Origin: Saccharothrix ecbatanensis
Lineage (GTDB): Bacteria > Actinomycetota > Actinomycetes > Mycobacteriales > Pseudonocardiaceae
NCBI RefSeq assembly: GCF_014205015.1
Contig: NZ_JACHMO010000001.1
Span: forward strand, 3,348,001 to 3,412,000
Length of the DNA stretch: 64,000 nt
Reading direction: 5' to 3'
Shown here: piece by piece, positions 50,533 through 58,456 of the stretch
Layout: each line of letters begins with the position of its first letter
How positions within the stretch are numbered: position 1 is the stretch's first letter
The notes under the pieces: generated by a model
The model's database searches: none
What the model was told of the DNA's origin: nothing
Seen by the model: the letters and a program-made list of their open reading frames with translations, nothing else
Program-made: the position numbers and the translations under genes

Positions 50533-51153
50533 TCAGGCCTTTGCATACTGCGGACGCCCGGCCGGCCGGTAGACCTGGATCGTCACGCCCTTTGAGTCGA
50601 CGCGCGACTCGACCAGGTCGAGCGCGAGATCCGGGCCGGTCTCCGGGAACAATCGCGCGCCCTGGCCGAGAATCACCGGGACCACGATCAGAGTCATCTC
50701 GTCGACCAGATCGTTCTCCAGCAGCCACCGGGTCAGGGCGGCACTGCCGTGCACCTGCAGCTCACCCCCCGACTTGGCCTTCAGGTCCGCGATGGCGGCC
50801 GCGACGTCTCCGGACAGGACGGTGGTGCCAGACCATGCCGGATCGGCGAGGGTGGTCGACGCGACGTACTTGGGCCGTGTGTTCAATGCCAGCATGACGG
50901 GCTCCCAGCCAGGGACGTCCTGGACCGTCAACGATCCCCAGGAGTCGGCGAACAGCTCGTAGGTCCGCCGGCCGAGCAGGAACGCGTCGGCGCGCTGGTA
51001 GGTCTGGTTGATGAACGCGTGGGTCTCGTCGTCACCCTTCCCCCGCGCCCATCCGCCGCGCTCGAACCCGTTCCTGCGGTCCTCGTCCGACGTGTGGCCG
51101 TTTCCCTGCATCACTCCATCGAGGGTGATCTGAGTCATGGTCGTCAGCTTCAT
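50533..51153 (-). CDS. RibD/dihydrofolate-reductase-like protein
   Basis: The product has 206 residues. The family pattern is clear: MTQITLDGVMQGNG at the front, ADAFLLGRRTYELFADSWG in the middle, and ELQVHGSAALTRWLLENDLV followed by LIVVPVILGQGARLFPETGP. These proteins have the fold of the RibD C-terminal reductase domain and bind NADPH, but substrates of the stand-alone group are mostly unknown. Remnants of a second copy lie just upstream (51281-51505) and of a YCII gene just downstream, a pairing often seen around sigma-factor loci. No sigma-factor gene is present here. Confidence 0.85.
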   Translation of the reverse strand: MKLTTMTQITLDGVMQGNGHTSDEDRRNGFERGGWARGKGDDETHAFINQTYQRADAFLLGRRTYELFADSWGSLTVQDVPGWEPVMLALNTRPKYVASTTLADPAWSGTTVLSGDVAAAIADLKAKSGGELQVHGSAALTRWLLENDLVDEMTLIVVPVILGQGARLFPETGPDLALDLVESRVDSKGVTIQVYRPAGRPQYAKA

Positions 51154-51280
51154 GATCGCTGTTCCTCACCTGGGCGTCGCCGCCCCTCGTGGGCGGCCTC
51201 ACCCCTGCTACGAACACCACCACCCCGATCCGACAACGCCCCCCGGATTTCTTTGAAGAACTTTCCGGGACGCCAGGCCG

Positions 51281-51505
51281 TCAGCGATCCAGCGACGCAA
51301 CGGGTTCGCGGCGACCGCGCTCCACTTCCTCGAGCGCGCCCAGCGCGAACAAGCGCTGGGACCAGTGGTGGCCGGCGTCGAATACCTCGGGCCCGACGTC
51401 AGGGCCGGTGTCGGGCAAGAGCCGCGTCCCTTGGCCGACCACCGGCGAAGATCTCGTAGGTCCGCCGACCGAGCAGGAAAGCGTCTGCGAGACGCGACGA
51501 ACTCA
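51281..51505 (-). pseudogene. Internally deleted RibD/DHFR-like gene
   Basis: The relic reads LADAFLLGRRTYEIF, matching ADAFLLGRRTYELF of the intact neighbour. It then jumps, with a frame change, to GQGTRLLPDTGPD, matching GQGARLFPETGPD. About 85 residues are missing between these points. A C-terminal tail unlike the family runs to a stop at 51281. It is a deletion-derived pseudogene of the paralogue, on the same strand. Confidence 0.65.
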
Positions 51506-51531
51506 TCGTCAACCCACCGGGGCGTGCGCCG

Positions 51532-51891
51532 TCATCCCGGACCACCGGGATGGGCGAGGTCGTAGGCGCGGGAGACCTTCTGGGGTACCACCATCCGCCA
51601 CGCGTCCACGACGAGCTCGCGGGCCTCGGTCGGGTCCAGCGCGGCGAGCTCCGCGTCGACCCAGTTGAACCGCATGTCCGACTCCGACGGCAGCCGAAAC
51701 TTCTCCGGCTCGCCGGCGACGAGCGGGGCGCGCTCCTCCTTGGGGAACGCGAACCCCATCACCACCTCGTCGAGGGAGAACGCGACGTAGACGATCTGTT
51801 TGACCCGGAACTTCAACCGGCCGCGCACGTAGACCGGGTAGGAGCGCTCGAGCTCCGAGCCCAGTGCGCGAACATCCTCGATCACCGCCAT
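51532..51891 (-). CDS. MmcQ/YjbR-family protein
   Basis: The product has 119 residues, the usual size. The family strand VKQIVYVAFSLDEVVMGFAF is followed by the helix-strand end ELVVDAWRMVVPQKVSRAY. These small proteins have a double-wing fold and are often called DNA-binding, though a function is not settled. The ATG has GAGGAGG 5 nt upstream, and this site overlaps the stop of the TetR fragment, so it was probably co-transcribed with that gene. Confidence 0.82.
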   Translation of the reverse strand: MAVIEDVRALGSELERSYPVYVRGRLKFRVKQIVYVAFSLDEVVMGFAFPKEERAPLVAGEPEKFRLPSESDMRFNWVDAELAALDPTEARELVVDAWRMVVPQKVSRAYDLAHPGGPG

Positions 51892-51900
51892 GACGCCTCC

Positions 51901-52038
51901 TCATCCGAGGACGAGGGCCGCCAGGTCGCGCACGGTGCGCGCAGGTTGCCGGTCGTCCGGGGTCGTTACCATCATCAGGGTGCCCTCGATCAGCCGGTGC
52001 ACCTGGTCGGCCGCGCGCTCCGGGGCTGCGTGGTCCAT
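51901..52038 (-). pseudogene. C-terminal fragment of a TetR-like regulator
   Basis: A 45-residue frame reads ERAADQVHRLIEGTLMMV and then ARTVRDLAALVLG before a stop. It resembles the final helices of TetR-family ligand domains. The DNA-binding part is absent; a different gene ends 3 bp upstream of its ATG. The stop abuts the ribosome binding site of the MmcQ/YjbR gene. It could be an expressed small ORF, but a truncated regulator is the more likely reading. Confidence 0.5.
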
Positions 52039-52041
52039 CTC

Positions 52042-52557
52042 CTACAGCTCCCGCATCAGGCGCTCACGAAGCCGCCGGCAGAACCCCTCGGTCTGGGCAT
52101 GGAATCGGACCACCACGGACCACGACGACAGCGTGATGGTGACCGGGGCGGGCCCCATCTCCCAGGTCGTGTCGGTGCGCCCGCGGTCGCGCCTGATGGA
52201 CGGACGCCCCAGCCGGGCCGCCCCTTCGCGCACCGCCGGCGTGAAGAGGTCGCCGAGGAAGGCCCTCGTCGCCGGTGTCTCCTCCGTGACCACGTCCGCG
52301 ATCCGGAAGCGCACGAACGACACGGTGTCGATGCCGGACATCGTCACCCCCGGTGGTGTGAAGGCCGGGTTGACCAGGAACCCCAGCCCGTCCTCGACCT
52401 CGATCGCCCAGCCGAGGCGGTCGACCGCCATCCGCTGGGCATCGGCGCGGGACACCGGCCAGGGGACACCGGCCCAGAAGTCGACGGCCTCCCAGACGCG
52501 CGACCAGGCGTCGATGCCACGCAGGACGTTCCCCTGCAGCTCATAGTGCGCGATCAC
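52042..52557 (-). CDS. Hypothetical protein, possibly DUF6301-like
   Basis: The product has 171 residues and appears soluble. It opens with helices and RMAVDRLGWAIEVEDGLGFL, followed by a beta-rich part (VSFVRFRIADVV, TDTTWEMGPAPVTITLSSWS) and a helical end. It resembles the DUF6301 family of Streptomyces and relatives in length and in the AxRLGW-type segment, but I am not sure of the match. It has an ATG start without a strong ribosome binding site. Codon use is like its neighbours. Function unknown. Confidence 0.6.
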   Translation of the reverse strand: MIAHYELQGNVLRGIDAWSRVWEAVDFWAGVPWPVSRADAQRMAVDRLGWAIEVEDGLGFLVNPAFTPPGVTMSGIDTVSFVRFRIADVVTEETPATRAFLGDLFTPAVREGAARLGRPSIRRDRGRTDTTWEMGPAPVTITLSSWSVVVRFHAQTEGFCRRLRERLMREL

Positions 52558-52613
52558 CGCGGCTCAACGCCTCGATGCAGAGTTCTGGAACCCCACGGGG
52601 TGTTCACCTCACC

Positions 52614-53720
52614 TCACCCCACCGCGAGCCGCCAGAGCGAGGTGACTTCGACGCCTCTCGCCGCGTGCAACGGATCGTCAGGATCGGACGCGCGCGGGTG
52701 GCACGGCCGGGTGTCGAGCCGATCGACGATGGACAACCCCGCCGCGTCGAACGCGCCGAGCAGCTCGTCACGCGACCGCAGCCCGAGGTGCTCGGCGAGA
52801 TCGGACAGCACCAACCATCCTTCCCCGCCGGGCGCGAGGTGCTTGCCGAGCCGGTCGAGGAACGCCTTGAGCATCCGGTTCCCCGGGTCGTACACGGCGT
52901 GCTCGATCGGCGAGGTCGGCTTGGCGGGCAGCCACGGCGGGTTGCACACCACCAGCGGCGCGCGCCCGGTCGGGAACACGTCGGTCCGCTCCAGCCGGAC
53001 GCGGTCGCCGAACCCGAGCCGGTCGAGGTTGTCGCGCGCGCAGTCCAGCGCCCTGGGGTCCAGGTCGGTCGCGACGACCGACTCGACACCGCGAGCGGCC
53101 AACACCGCTGCGAGCACGCCGGTGCCGATGTCGAAGGCGAGTTCCCTTGACGGCAGCGGCGCCCGCGCGACCAGCTCGACGTACTCCCCACGCACGGGCG
53201 CGAAAACTCCGTAGTGCGGGTGGATGCGGCCGTCGAGGCCCGGCACCTCGACACCGTTGATCCGCCACTCGTGCGCGCCGATCACGCCGAGCATCTCCCG
53301 CAGCGACACCACGGTCGGCTCGCTGTCCGGACCGTACGCCGCGAGGCACGCCTCGCGAACGTCGGGCGCTCGGCGCAGCGGGACGACGTAGCCGGTTTCC
53401 ATGGGCACCAACAGCTTCCCGAGCAACCGTGCGCGCCGGGCTTGGCGCTGCCGGTGCAGGTAGAACGCCTCGACGGGCGACTTCGGAGCGTGCCGGCGGC
53501 CGGAGCGGTCCGCCCGCCGGGTAACGGCTTTGATCAGTTGCCGTGCGTTCTGGAAGTCCCCGCGCCACAGCATCGCCTTGTCGGCGTTGGCCAGCCGGTG
53601 TGCCTCGTCGGCCGTGAGACCGTCGTCGACCACGACGATCTCGGCCGGCGGCGGCGCGCCGCTCTCCGAACGCCAGCGGGCGCTGAACTTCTCGCCACCC
53701 TCTACCCAGCGGACGTGCAT
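52614..53720 (-). CDS. SAM-dependent methyltransferase (PrmC/HemK-like)
   Basis: The product has 368 residues. The SAM-binding motif is ELAFDIGTGVLAAVLAARGV (near 200), followed by VVATDLDPRALDCARDNLDR. The catalytic NPPW (VVCNPPWLPAK) is typical of N-methyltransferases that act on Gln or Asn side chains or on bases in a small-domain context. The N-terminal 180 residues are a separate helical part (DKAMLWRGDFQNARQLIKAV, EAFYLHRQRQARRARLLGKL). The ATG at 53720 has a purine-rich leader. It lies 29 bp after the end of a decayed MFS gene. Substrate unknown. Confidence 0.82.
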   Translation of the reverse strand: MHVRWVEGGEKFSARWRSESGAPPPAEIVVVDDGLTADEAHRLANADKAMLWRGDFQNARQLIKAVTRRADRSGRRHAPKSPVEAFYLHRQRQARRARLLGKLLVPMETGYVVPLRRAPDVREACLAAYGPDSEPTVVSLREMLGVIGAHEWRINGVEVPGLDGRIHPHYGVFAPVRGEYVELVARAPLPSRELAFDIGTGVLAAVLAARGVESVVATDLDPRALDCARDNLDRLGFGDRVRLERTDVFPTGRAPLVVCNPPWLPAKPTSPIEHAVYDPGNRMLKAFLDRLGKHLAPGGEGWLVLSDLAEHLGLRSRDELLGAFDAAGLSIVDRLDTRPCHPRASDPDDPLHAARGVEVTSLWRLAVG

Positions 53721-53749
53721 GACTTTTCCCGTCCTGTCGTCCACGCCGC

Positions 53750-54232
53750 TCAGTGCCCGGCGAGCACGGGAGTGGACCCGGGGCGGGACTCGTCTGATGC
53801 GACAGCCCTGCGCGGCAACAGGAACGCGGGAACCAGGCACACGACCATCAGCACCAGCGCCCACAGCAACGTCGAGGCAAACGACTCGGCGACGGCCCGG
53901 GCGGCGGTATCGTGCGTGCCGGGATCAGCCGGCGCCGTCGTGGCCGCCAACGGGCCCTGGCTCGTCGGCACGCCGAACTGCTTGGCCGGCAACGCAGCCA
54001 GCACGATCGACATGACCGCCGCGCCGATCGCGCCGAACAGCTGCTGGATGGTGTTCGTCGCCGTCGAGGCTCGCGCGACCTGGTCGTGCCACAGCTTCTG
54101 GAGCGCGGCGACCATGATCGGCATCATGGCCGAGGCCGAACAGACGACCGCTGCAACCTTGAGCACATCGCGATCGAGTTTGTCGGTGGCCGGTACGGCG
54201 TCACCGGAGGTGGGAGGTCCAGCGGGGTTCAT
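53750..54232 (-). pseudogene. C-terminal remnant of an MFS (DHA2-type) drug exporter
   Basis: The frame reads MPIMVAALQKLWHDQVARAS and then TNTIQQLFGAIGAAVMSIVL, and later STLLWALVLMVVCLVPAFLL followed by PRR. These match the last three spans of EmrB/QacA-like 14-span exporters (NTxQQxxGAIGxAVxS). The first 10 or so spans are missing and no matching upstream sequence exists before the 54.3 kb intergenic region. A non-functional leftover is therefore likely. Confidence 0.7.
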
Positions 54233-54901
54233 GAAGTCCGTTCCGTTGAGCACGCGAAAGCCCGTGGACCCAAGCAGGGACGGCACAAACGTCCGGGGGA
54301 TCGACACAGGGCACGACGAGTCGGCGTTCCGGCGAGGGACCGCGCACGGACCTCGGACCGGAACTCACACGGACTTCGTCAGCGTATGACCGCTGCGTGC
54401 ACAGGAGTCGTCACGAACAGTGACGTTAGCAGGGCCGACACCGCTATCTCAAGAAAGGGCCAACACCGCAGGTGGCGCGGCGGGAGCAGGCGTTTCCTGA
54501 CCGGCCCTCCAACATGCCATGACGAACTGATGTCGCGAACCGCTCCGCTCTGACGGTAGACACCCCGGCAGCGGAGGCGTGGCAGCGCAGGGCGCGTGGT
54601 GGTCAACCCACCAAGAATCGACGGCGGGCGTAAAGCGGGCAATCCTCCTCGAAGTTTGTACGTATACGTAATTATTCATACCGGCGATCCGGGCCTGTGC
54701 AGGACAGACCGAGCGACCAGCGAGGCCAGGGCATCGGAAGCACACTTCGGAGAAGTATGCCAGCGTTTCGCAAACTATTCGAAATAGTTGACCGACTCCG
54801 ACGCGGCCCCAACAATCCTGGTAGCGAATTGCGTCTCAACAAGCGGCCTGATCCCTACGCCTCGATGCCACGTCTCCTTCCCAGCCGGCCAGGAGGTCCC
54901 T
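54233..54901. other. Long leader region of the GH8 gene
   Basis: About 670 bp without a supported gene. The half nearest the GH8 gene contains an AT-rich island at about 54655-54690 (GTACGTATACGTAATTATTC), unusual for this GC-rich window, and the palindrome at 54773-54789. These look like a regulated promoter for the xylan enzyme. Earlier parts show no coding match. Confidence 0.5.
54773..54789. promoter_or_regulatory. Perfect palindrome upstream of the GH8 gene
   Basis: AACTATT-CGA-AATAGTT is a perfect 7-bp dyad with a 3-nt centre, about 113 bp upstream of the GTG start. Size and symmetry fit a LacI-type or GntR-type operator, as used for xylan and cellulose genes in actinomycetes. No regulator gene lies beside it. 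Confidence 0.55.
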
Positions 54902-57571
54902 GTGACCCACAAATCAGGGCGGGGCTCACTCCTCCGCCTCGTCCTCGCCTCCGCCCTTGTGGCCGCGGTCGCGGTTGCCATGCCGTTGGCCGCGCGGCCT
55001 TCCTACGCGGCCACGCTGCTGACCACCGTGCAGGCGGAGTCCATGACCAACGGGGGCGGCTGCACAGCCCTCCAACAGGACCGCGCGGTCTACTACTGCA
55101 ACAACGACAGCACGTACACCTCGTACGCGTTCAGCCAGGTCGGGCGCTACAGCATCAAGGTCCGAGGTGCGTCCAGCGCTGCCAACGCGGCCGGCATCAG
55201 CGTGCTCGTCGGTGGCGCCAAGGTCGCCGGGCTCACGTTCACCGGGACGGCGTTCACCACGCAGTCGGCGATCTTCGACGTCACGTCCGGAGGCTCCAAG
55301 GAGATCCGACTCAAGCTGGAGACCGACAACGGCCAGAACGACACCTACGTCGACTACATCGAGGTGCACCACGAAGGTGCGATCCCGCCGCCGCCACCGG
55401 CGCCGAACCCGCCGTCGACCGGCGCGTTCGCCAGCGGGGTGTACCGCGACCTGTTCCGGGAGTGGGACCCGTCGCTGACCGACGCGGCCGTCACCGCCAA
55501 GCTCAACACCTACTGGGACCACTTCTTCACCAGCACGGACGACGCCAAGCGCCTGTACTACCCGGCCGGCTCCAACGCCAACGGCGCGCTGGCGTACATC
55601 AAGGACACCGGCAACAACGACGTGCGCTCCGAAGGCGTCAGCTACGGCATGATGATCGCCGTCCAGATGAACAAGAACGCGGAGTTCAACGCCCTGTGGA
55701 ACTGGGCGAAGACCTACATGCGGCACAAGACCGGGCCCCGCTCGGGCTACTTCTGCTGGCAGGCCGACTTCAACGGGTCGTGCCGGGACGACAACCCCGC
55801 CTCCGACGGCGAGGAGTACTTCGCCACCGCCCTGTTCTTCGCCGGCCACCGCTGGGGCAACGGATCGGGCATCTACGACTACACCACCGAGGCCAACAGC
55901 ATCCTCAACGACATGCTGCACAAGGAGGACATCAACGGCGGCGTCGTGGACAGCGTCACGAACATGTTCAACCGCAACCAGAAGATGGTCGTGTTCGTGC
56001 CGTACGCCACCGCCGCCACGTTCTCCGACCCGTCCTACCACCTGCCCGCGTTCTACGAACTCTGGGCCCGGTGGGCCACCGGATGGAACGGCAACCAGGC
56101 CGCGGACCGCCAGTTCTGGCGCGACGCCGCCGCCCGCAGCAGGCAGTTCTTCGCCCAGGCGACGCACTCCACGACCGGTCTCAACCCGGACTACGCCGAG
56201 TTCACCGGCGCGCCGAACAACACCGGCAACCACGGCGACTTCCGCTTCGACGCCTGGCGCACCTCGGTCAACTGGGCCGTGGACCACGCCTGGTGGGCCG
56301 CCGACGCCAACGCCAAGACCCTCACCGACCGACTGCAGACCTTCTTCGAAGCCCAAGGTGTCAACGCCTACGTCAACCAGTACTCCCTGGCCGGCAAGCC
56401 CCTGTCCGCAGAACGCTCCCCCGGCCTCATCGCCTCCAACGGCGCCGCCTCCCTGTCAGCCACCAACGCCCGCGCGTGGAAGTTCGTCGAGGCCCTGTGG
56501 AACCTCCAGCCACCCACCGGTCAGTACCGCTACTACGACGGTCTGTTGACCTTCATGGCCATGCTGCACGCCAGTGGCGACTTCCGCATCCACAAGCCGG
56601 GCGGTGACGTCGTCGACACCCAGCCGCCGACCGCGCCGGGCAACCTGACGTCCCCGTCCAAGTCGTCCACCAGTGCGACGCTGTCCTGGTTGCCGTCTTC
56701 CGACAACGTCGGCGTCACCGGGTACACCGCCTACTCGGGCACCGGCACAACGGGCGCTCCGGGCTGCACCGACGTCACCACCACCACGTGCACAGTCACC
56801 GGCCTCTCACCGAACACCACGTATGTCTTCACGATCAAAGCGCGCGACGCCGCCGGCAACACCAGCACGGCCTCCACGAGCCTCTCGGTGACGACCAACC
56901 CACCGTCGACCACCGCTCCGGCCGCGCCTTCGAACCTCACCGCCACCGCGTCACCCGGCTCCATCGCCCTGGGCTGGCGCGACAACGCAGGCGACGAGAC
57001 CGGTTTCCTCGTCGAGCGGAGCGTCGGCAGCGGAACGGGCTGGAGCCGACTCGCGTCAGTGGGCGCCGGCGTCACCGAGTACCACGACAGTTCGGTGACC
57101 GCCGGCACGCGGTACACCTACCGCGTGCGAGCCGGCAACCAGGCCGGCGACTCGGGCTGGTCGAACGAGGCGACCGCCACCGCCGTGGGCGCCGGCACCG
57201 GCAACCCCTACCAGCAGATCGAAGCCGAGTTGTACGACACCGGCTCCGGAGTCACCGAGGAGTCATCAGACGGCGGAACCGCGGTCACCTTCGCCGGCGC
57301 CGGCAGCTACATCGCGTTCAACAACGTGGACTTCGGCACCACAGGGGCGAGCCGCGTGCAGTTCCGCGTGGCCGGCGCTTCCCCCGGGATGAACGTCCAG
57401 GTCCGCGTCGGCAGCACCTCCGCCTCACCCGCCTGCACGGTGTACCCGGACGGCAACGGCACCTGGCACGTCAAGTCGAACTCCTGCTACCCGAAGGTGA
57501 CAGGACTGCGGGACATCTACATCACCGTCACCGCACCCGCCCGGATCAACCACTTCACCTTCGCGTCCTGA
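54902..57571 (+). CDS. Secreted GH8 enzyme (reducing-end xylose-releasing type) with CBM and FN3 modules
   Basis: The product has 889 residues with a signal peptide ([24 protein letters not shown]). Order: a CBM-like beta sandwich (about 37-160, ending [13 protein letters not shown]), a proline linker, and the GH8 domain (about 175-560). Two FN3 domains follow (from [15 protein letters not shown] and from [15 protein letters not shown]), then a C-terminal CBM6-like module ([14 protein letters not shown]). The catalytic acid is the Glu in [14 protein letters not shown] (near 244), and [13 protein letters not shown] is the second conserved patch. It most resembles oligosaccharide reducing-end xylanases. 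The GTG has AGGAGG 5 nt upstream. It acts outside the cell on xylan fragments and fits with the nearby feruloyl-esterase-like gene. Confidence 0.88.
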   Translation: MTHKSGRGSLLRLVLASALVAAVAVAMPLAARPSYAATLLTTVQAESMTNGGGCTALQQDRAVYYCNNDSTYTSYAFSQVGRYSIKVRGASSAANAAGISVLVGGAKVAGLTFTGTAFTTQSAIFDVTSGGSKEIRLKLETDNGQNDTYVDYIEVHHEGAIPPPPPAPNPPSTGAFASGVYRDLFREWDPSLTDAAVTAKLNTYWDHFFTSTDDAKRLYYPAGSNANGALAYIKDTGNNDVRSEGVSYGMMIAVQMNKNAEFNALWNWAKTYMRHKTGPRSGYFCWQADFNGSCRDDNPASDGEEYFATALFFAGHRWGNGSGIYDYTTEANSILNDMLHKEDINGGVVDSVTNMFNRNQKMVVFVPYATAATFSDPSYHLPAFYELWARWATGWNGNQAADRQFWRDAAARSRQFFAQATHSTTGLNPDYAEFTGAPNNTGNHGDFRFDAWRTSVNWAVDHAWWAADANAKTLTDRLQTFFEAQGVNAYVNQYSLAGKPLSAERSPGLIASNGAASLSATNARAWKFVEALWNLQPPTGQYRYYDGLLTFMAMLHASGDFRIHKPGGDVVDTQPPTAPGNLTSPSKSSTSATLSWLPSSDNVGVTGYTAYSGTGTTGAPGCTDVTTTTCTVTGLSPNTTYVFTIKARDAAGNTSTASTSLSVTTNPPSTTAPAAPSNLTATASPGSIALGWRDNAGDETGFLVERSVGSGTGWSRLASVGAGVTEYHDSSVTAGTRYTYRVRAGNQAGDSGWSNEATATAVGAGTGNPYQQIEAELYDTGSGVTEESSDGGTAVTFAGAGSYIAFNNVDFGTTGASRVQFRVAGASPGMNVQVRVGSTSASPACTVYPDGNGTWHVKSNSCYPKVTGLRDIYITVTAPARINHFTFAS

Positions 57572-57622
57572 CCCGGACACACGACGGGCTGCTCGTCCTG
57601 CGAGCGGCCCTCCCCATCGGGT

Positions 57623-57660
57623 GCGCCGGGGTGCGACCACCACAGGTTGCACCCCGGCGC
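57623..57660 (+). terminator. Strong hairpin downstream of the GH8 gene
   Basis: GCGCCGGGGTGC (57623-57634) pairs perfectly with GCACCCCGGCGC (57649-57660), a 12-bp stem with a 14-nt loop, 51 bp after the stop. No T-tract follows. It is the cleanest terminator-like repeat in the window. Confidence 0.8.
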
Positions 57661-57724
57661 GGCAATCGGTTCCCCGCCTGGAAATCGACCGTTCGTGGGG
57701 ACTGGTTGACGGTGACCGAAAATT

Positions 57725-58276
57725 CCGATGTTGCTCGCTGGTGACGAGGTCGCCAGAACGCAGCGCGGCAACAACAACGTCTACTGCCAGGACAACGAGC
57801 TGGCGTCGTTCGACTGGTCGCTGACCGAAGCCAACGCCGACCTGCTCGACTTCGTCCGCAACGTGTTCGAGTTCCGGAGGGCCCACCCCGTGCTTCGCGG
57901 CGGACACCATCCGGACAGCCTCGACCCGGCCGGCGGCGGCCACCCGGAGATCAGCCGGCACGGGTTGCGGGCATGGCAGCCGGACTGGTCGCCCAGCAGC
58001 CGGCTACTCGCCGTGATGTGGTGCGGGCAGCACGCCGAGGGCCGCGGACCGGACTACGTCTACGTCGCGGCGAACGCGCACTGGGATGATCACGAGCTGG
58101 AACTGCCCGTTGTGGACGACGGGTGGGCCTGGCACCTGTTCGCGGACACCGCCGGGGAAGAGCCCGGGGCGTTCGTGCCGGGCGCGGAGGTACCGCTGCG
58201 TGATCCCCGTTCATATTCGATCAAGCCGCGTTCCGTGGTCGCGTTGGTCGCGCGCCCGGTGAGCGGGACACGGTAG
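57725..58276 (+). pseudogene. glgX: C-terminal remnant of glycogen debranching enzyme
   Basis: The frame begins PMLLAGDEVARTQRGNNNVY and CQDNELASFDW, then LLDFVRNVFEFRRAHPVLRG. These are hallmarks of the GlgX/isoamylase family near the end of the catalytic barrel. It runs to a normal C-terminal beta domain (YVYVAANAHWDDHELELP) and stop. The preceding ~500 residues, including the catalytic Asp and Glu, are absent. Sequence homology begins abruptly at 57725. The ATG at 57728 could be used but would give an inactive fragment of 182 residues. Confidence 0.8.
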
Positions 58277-58456
58277 CAAGGCGGTTCCGCCGATGGCAGG
58301 ACCGCCACAGGTCGCCGACGCGGCCGGGTGCACGAAGATTGTCGGCCGGTCGCAGGAGTGTGGACGCAGGCAGTGGCGCGAGTCCGCCGGAGCAACTCCC
58401 GGCCAGTCGGGGTCCGGGTGTGCTCGCCGAAATGTCATCCAAGGTCTGAGCTGCCC

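Noticed and set aside
54926..56356. 476-codon minus-strand frame inside the GH8 gene
   Set aside because: Val/Gly-rich antisense reading with no motif; GH8 signature on the plus strand is unambiguous.
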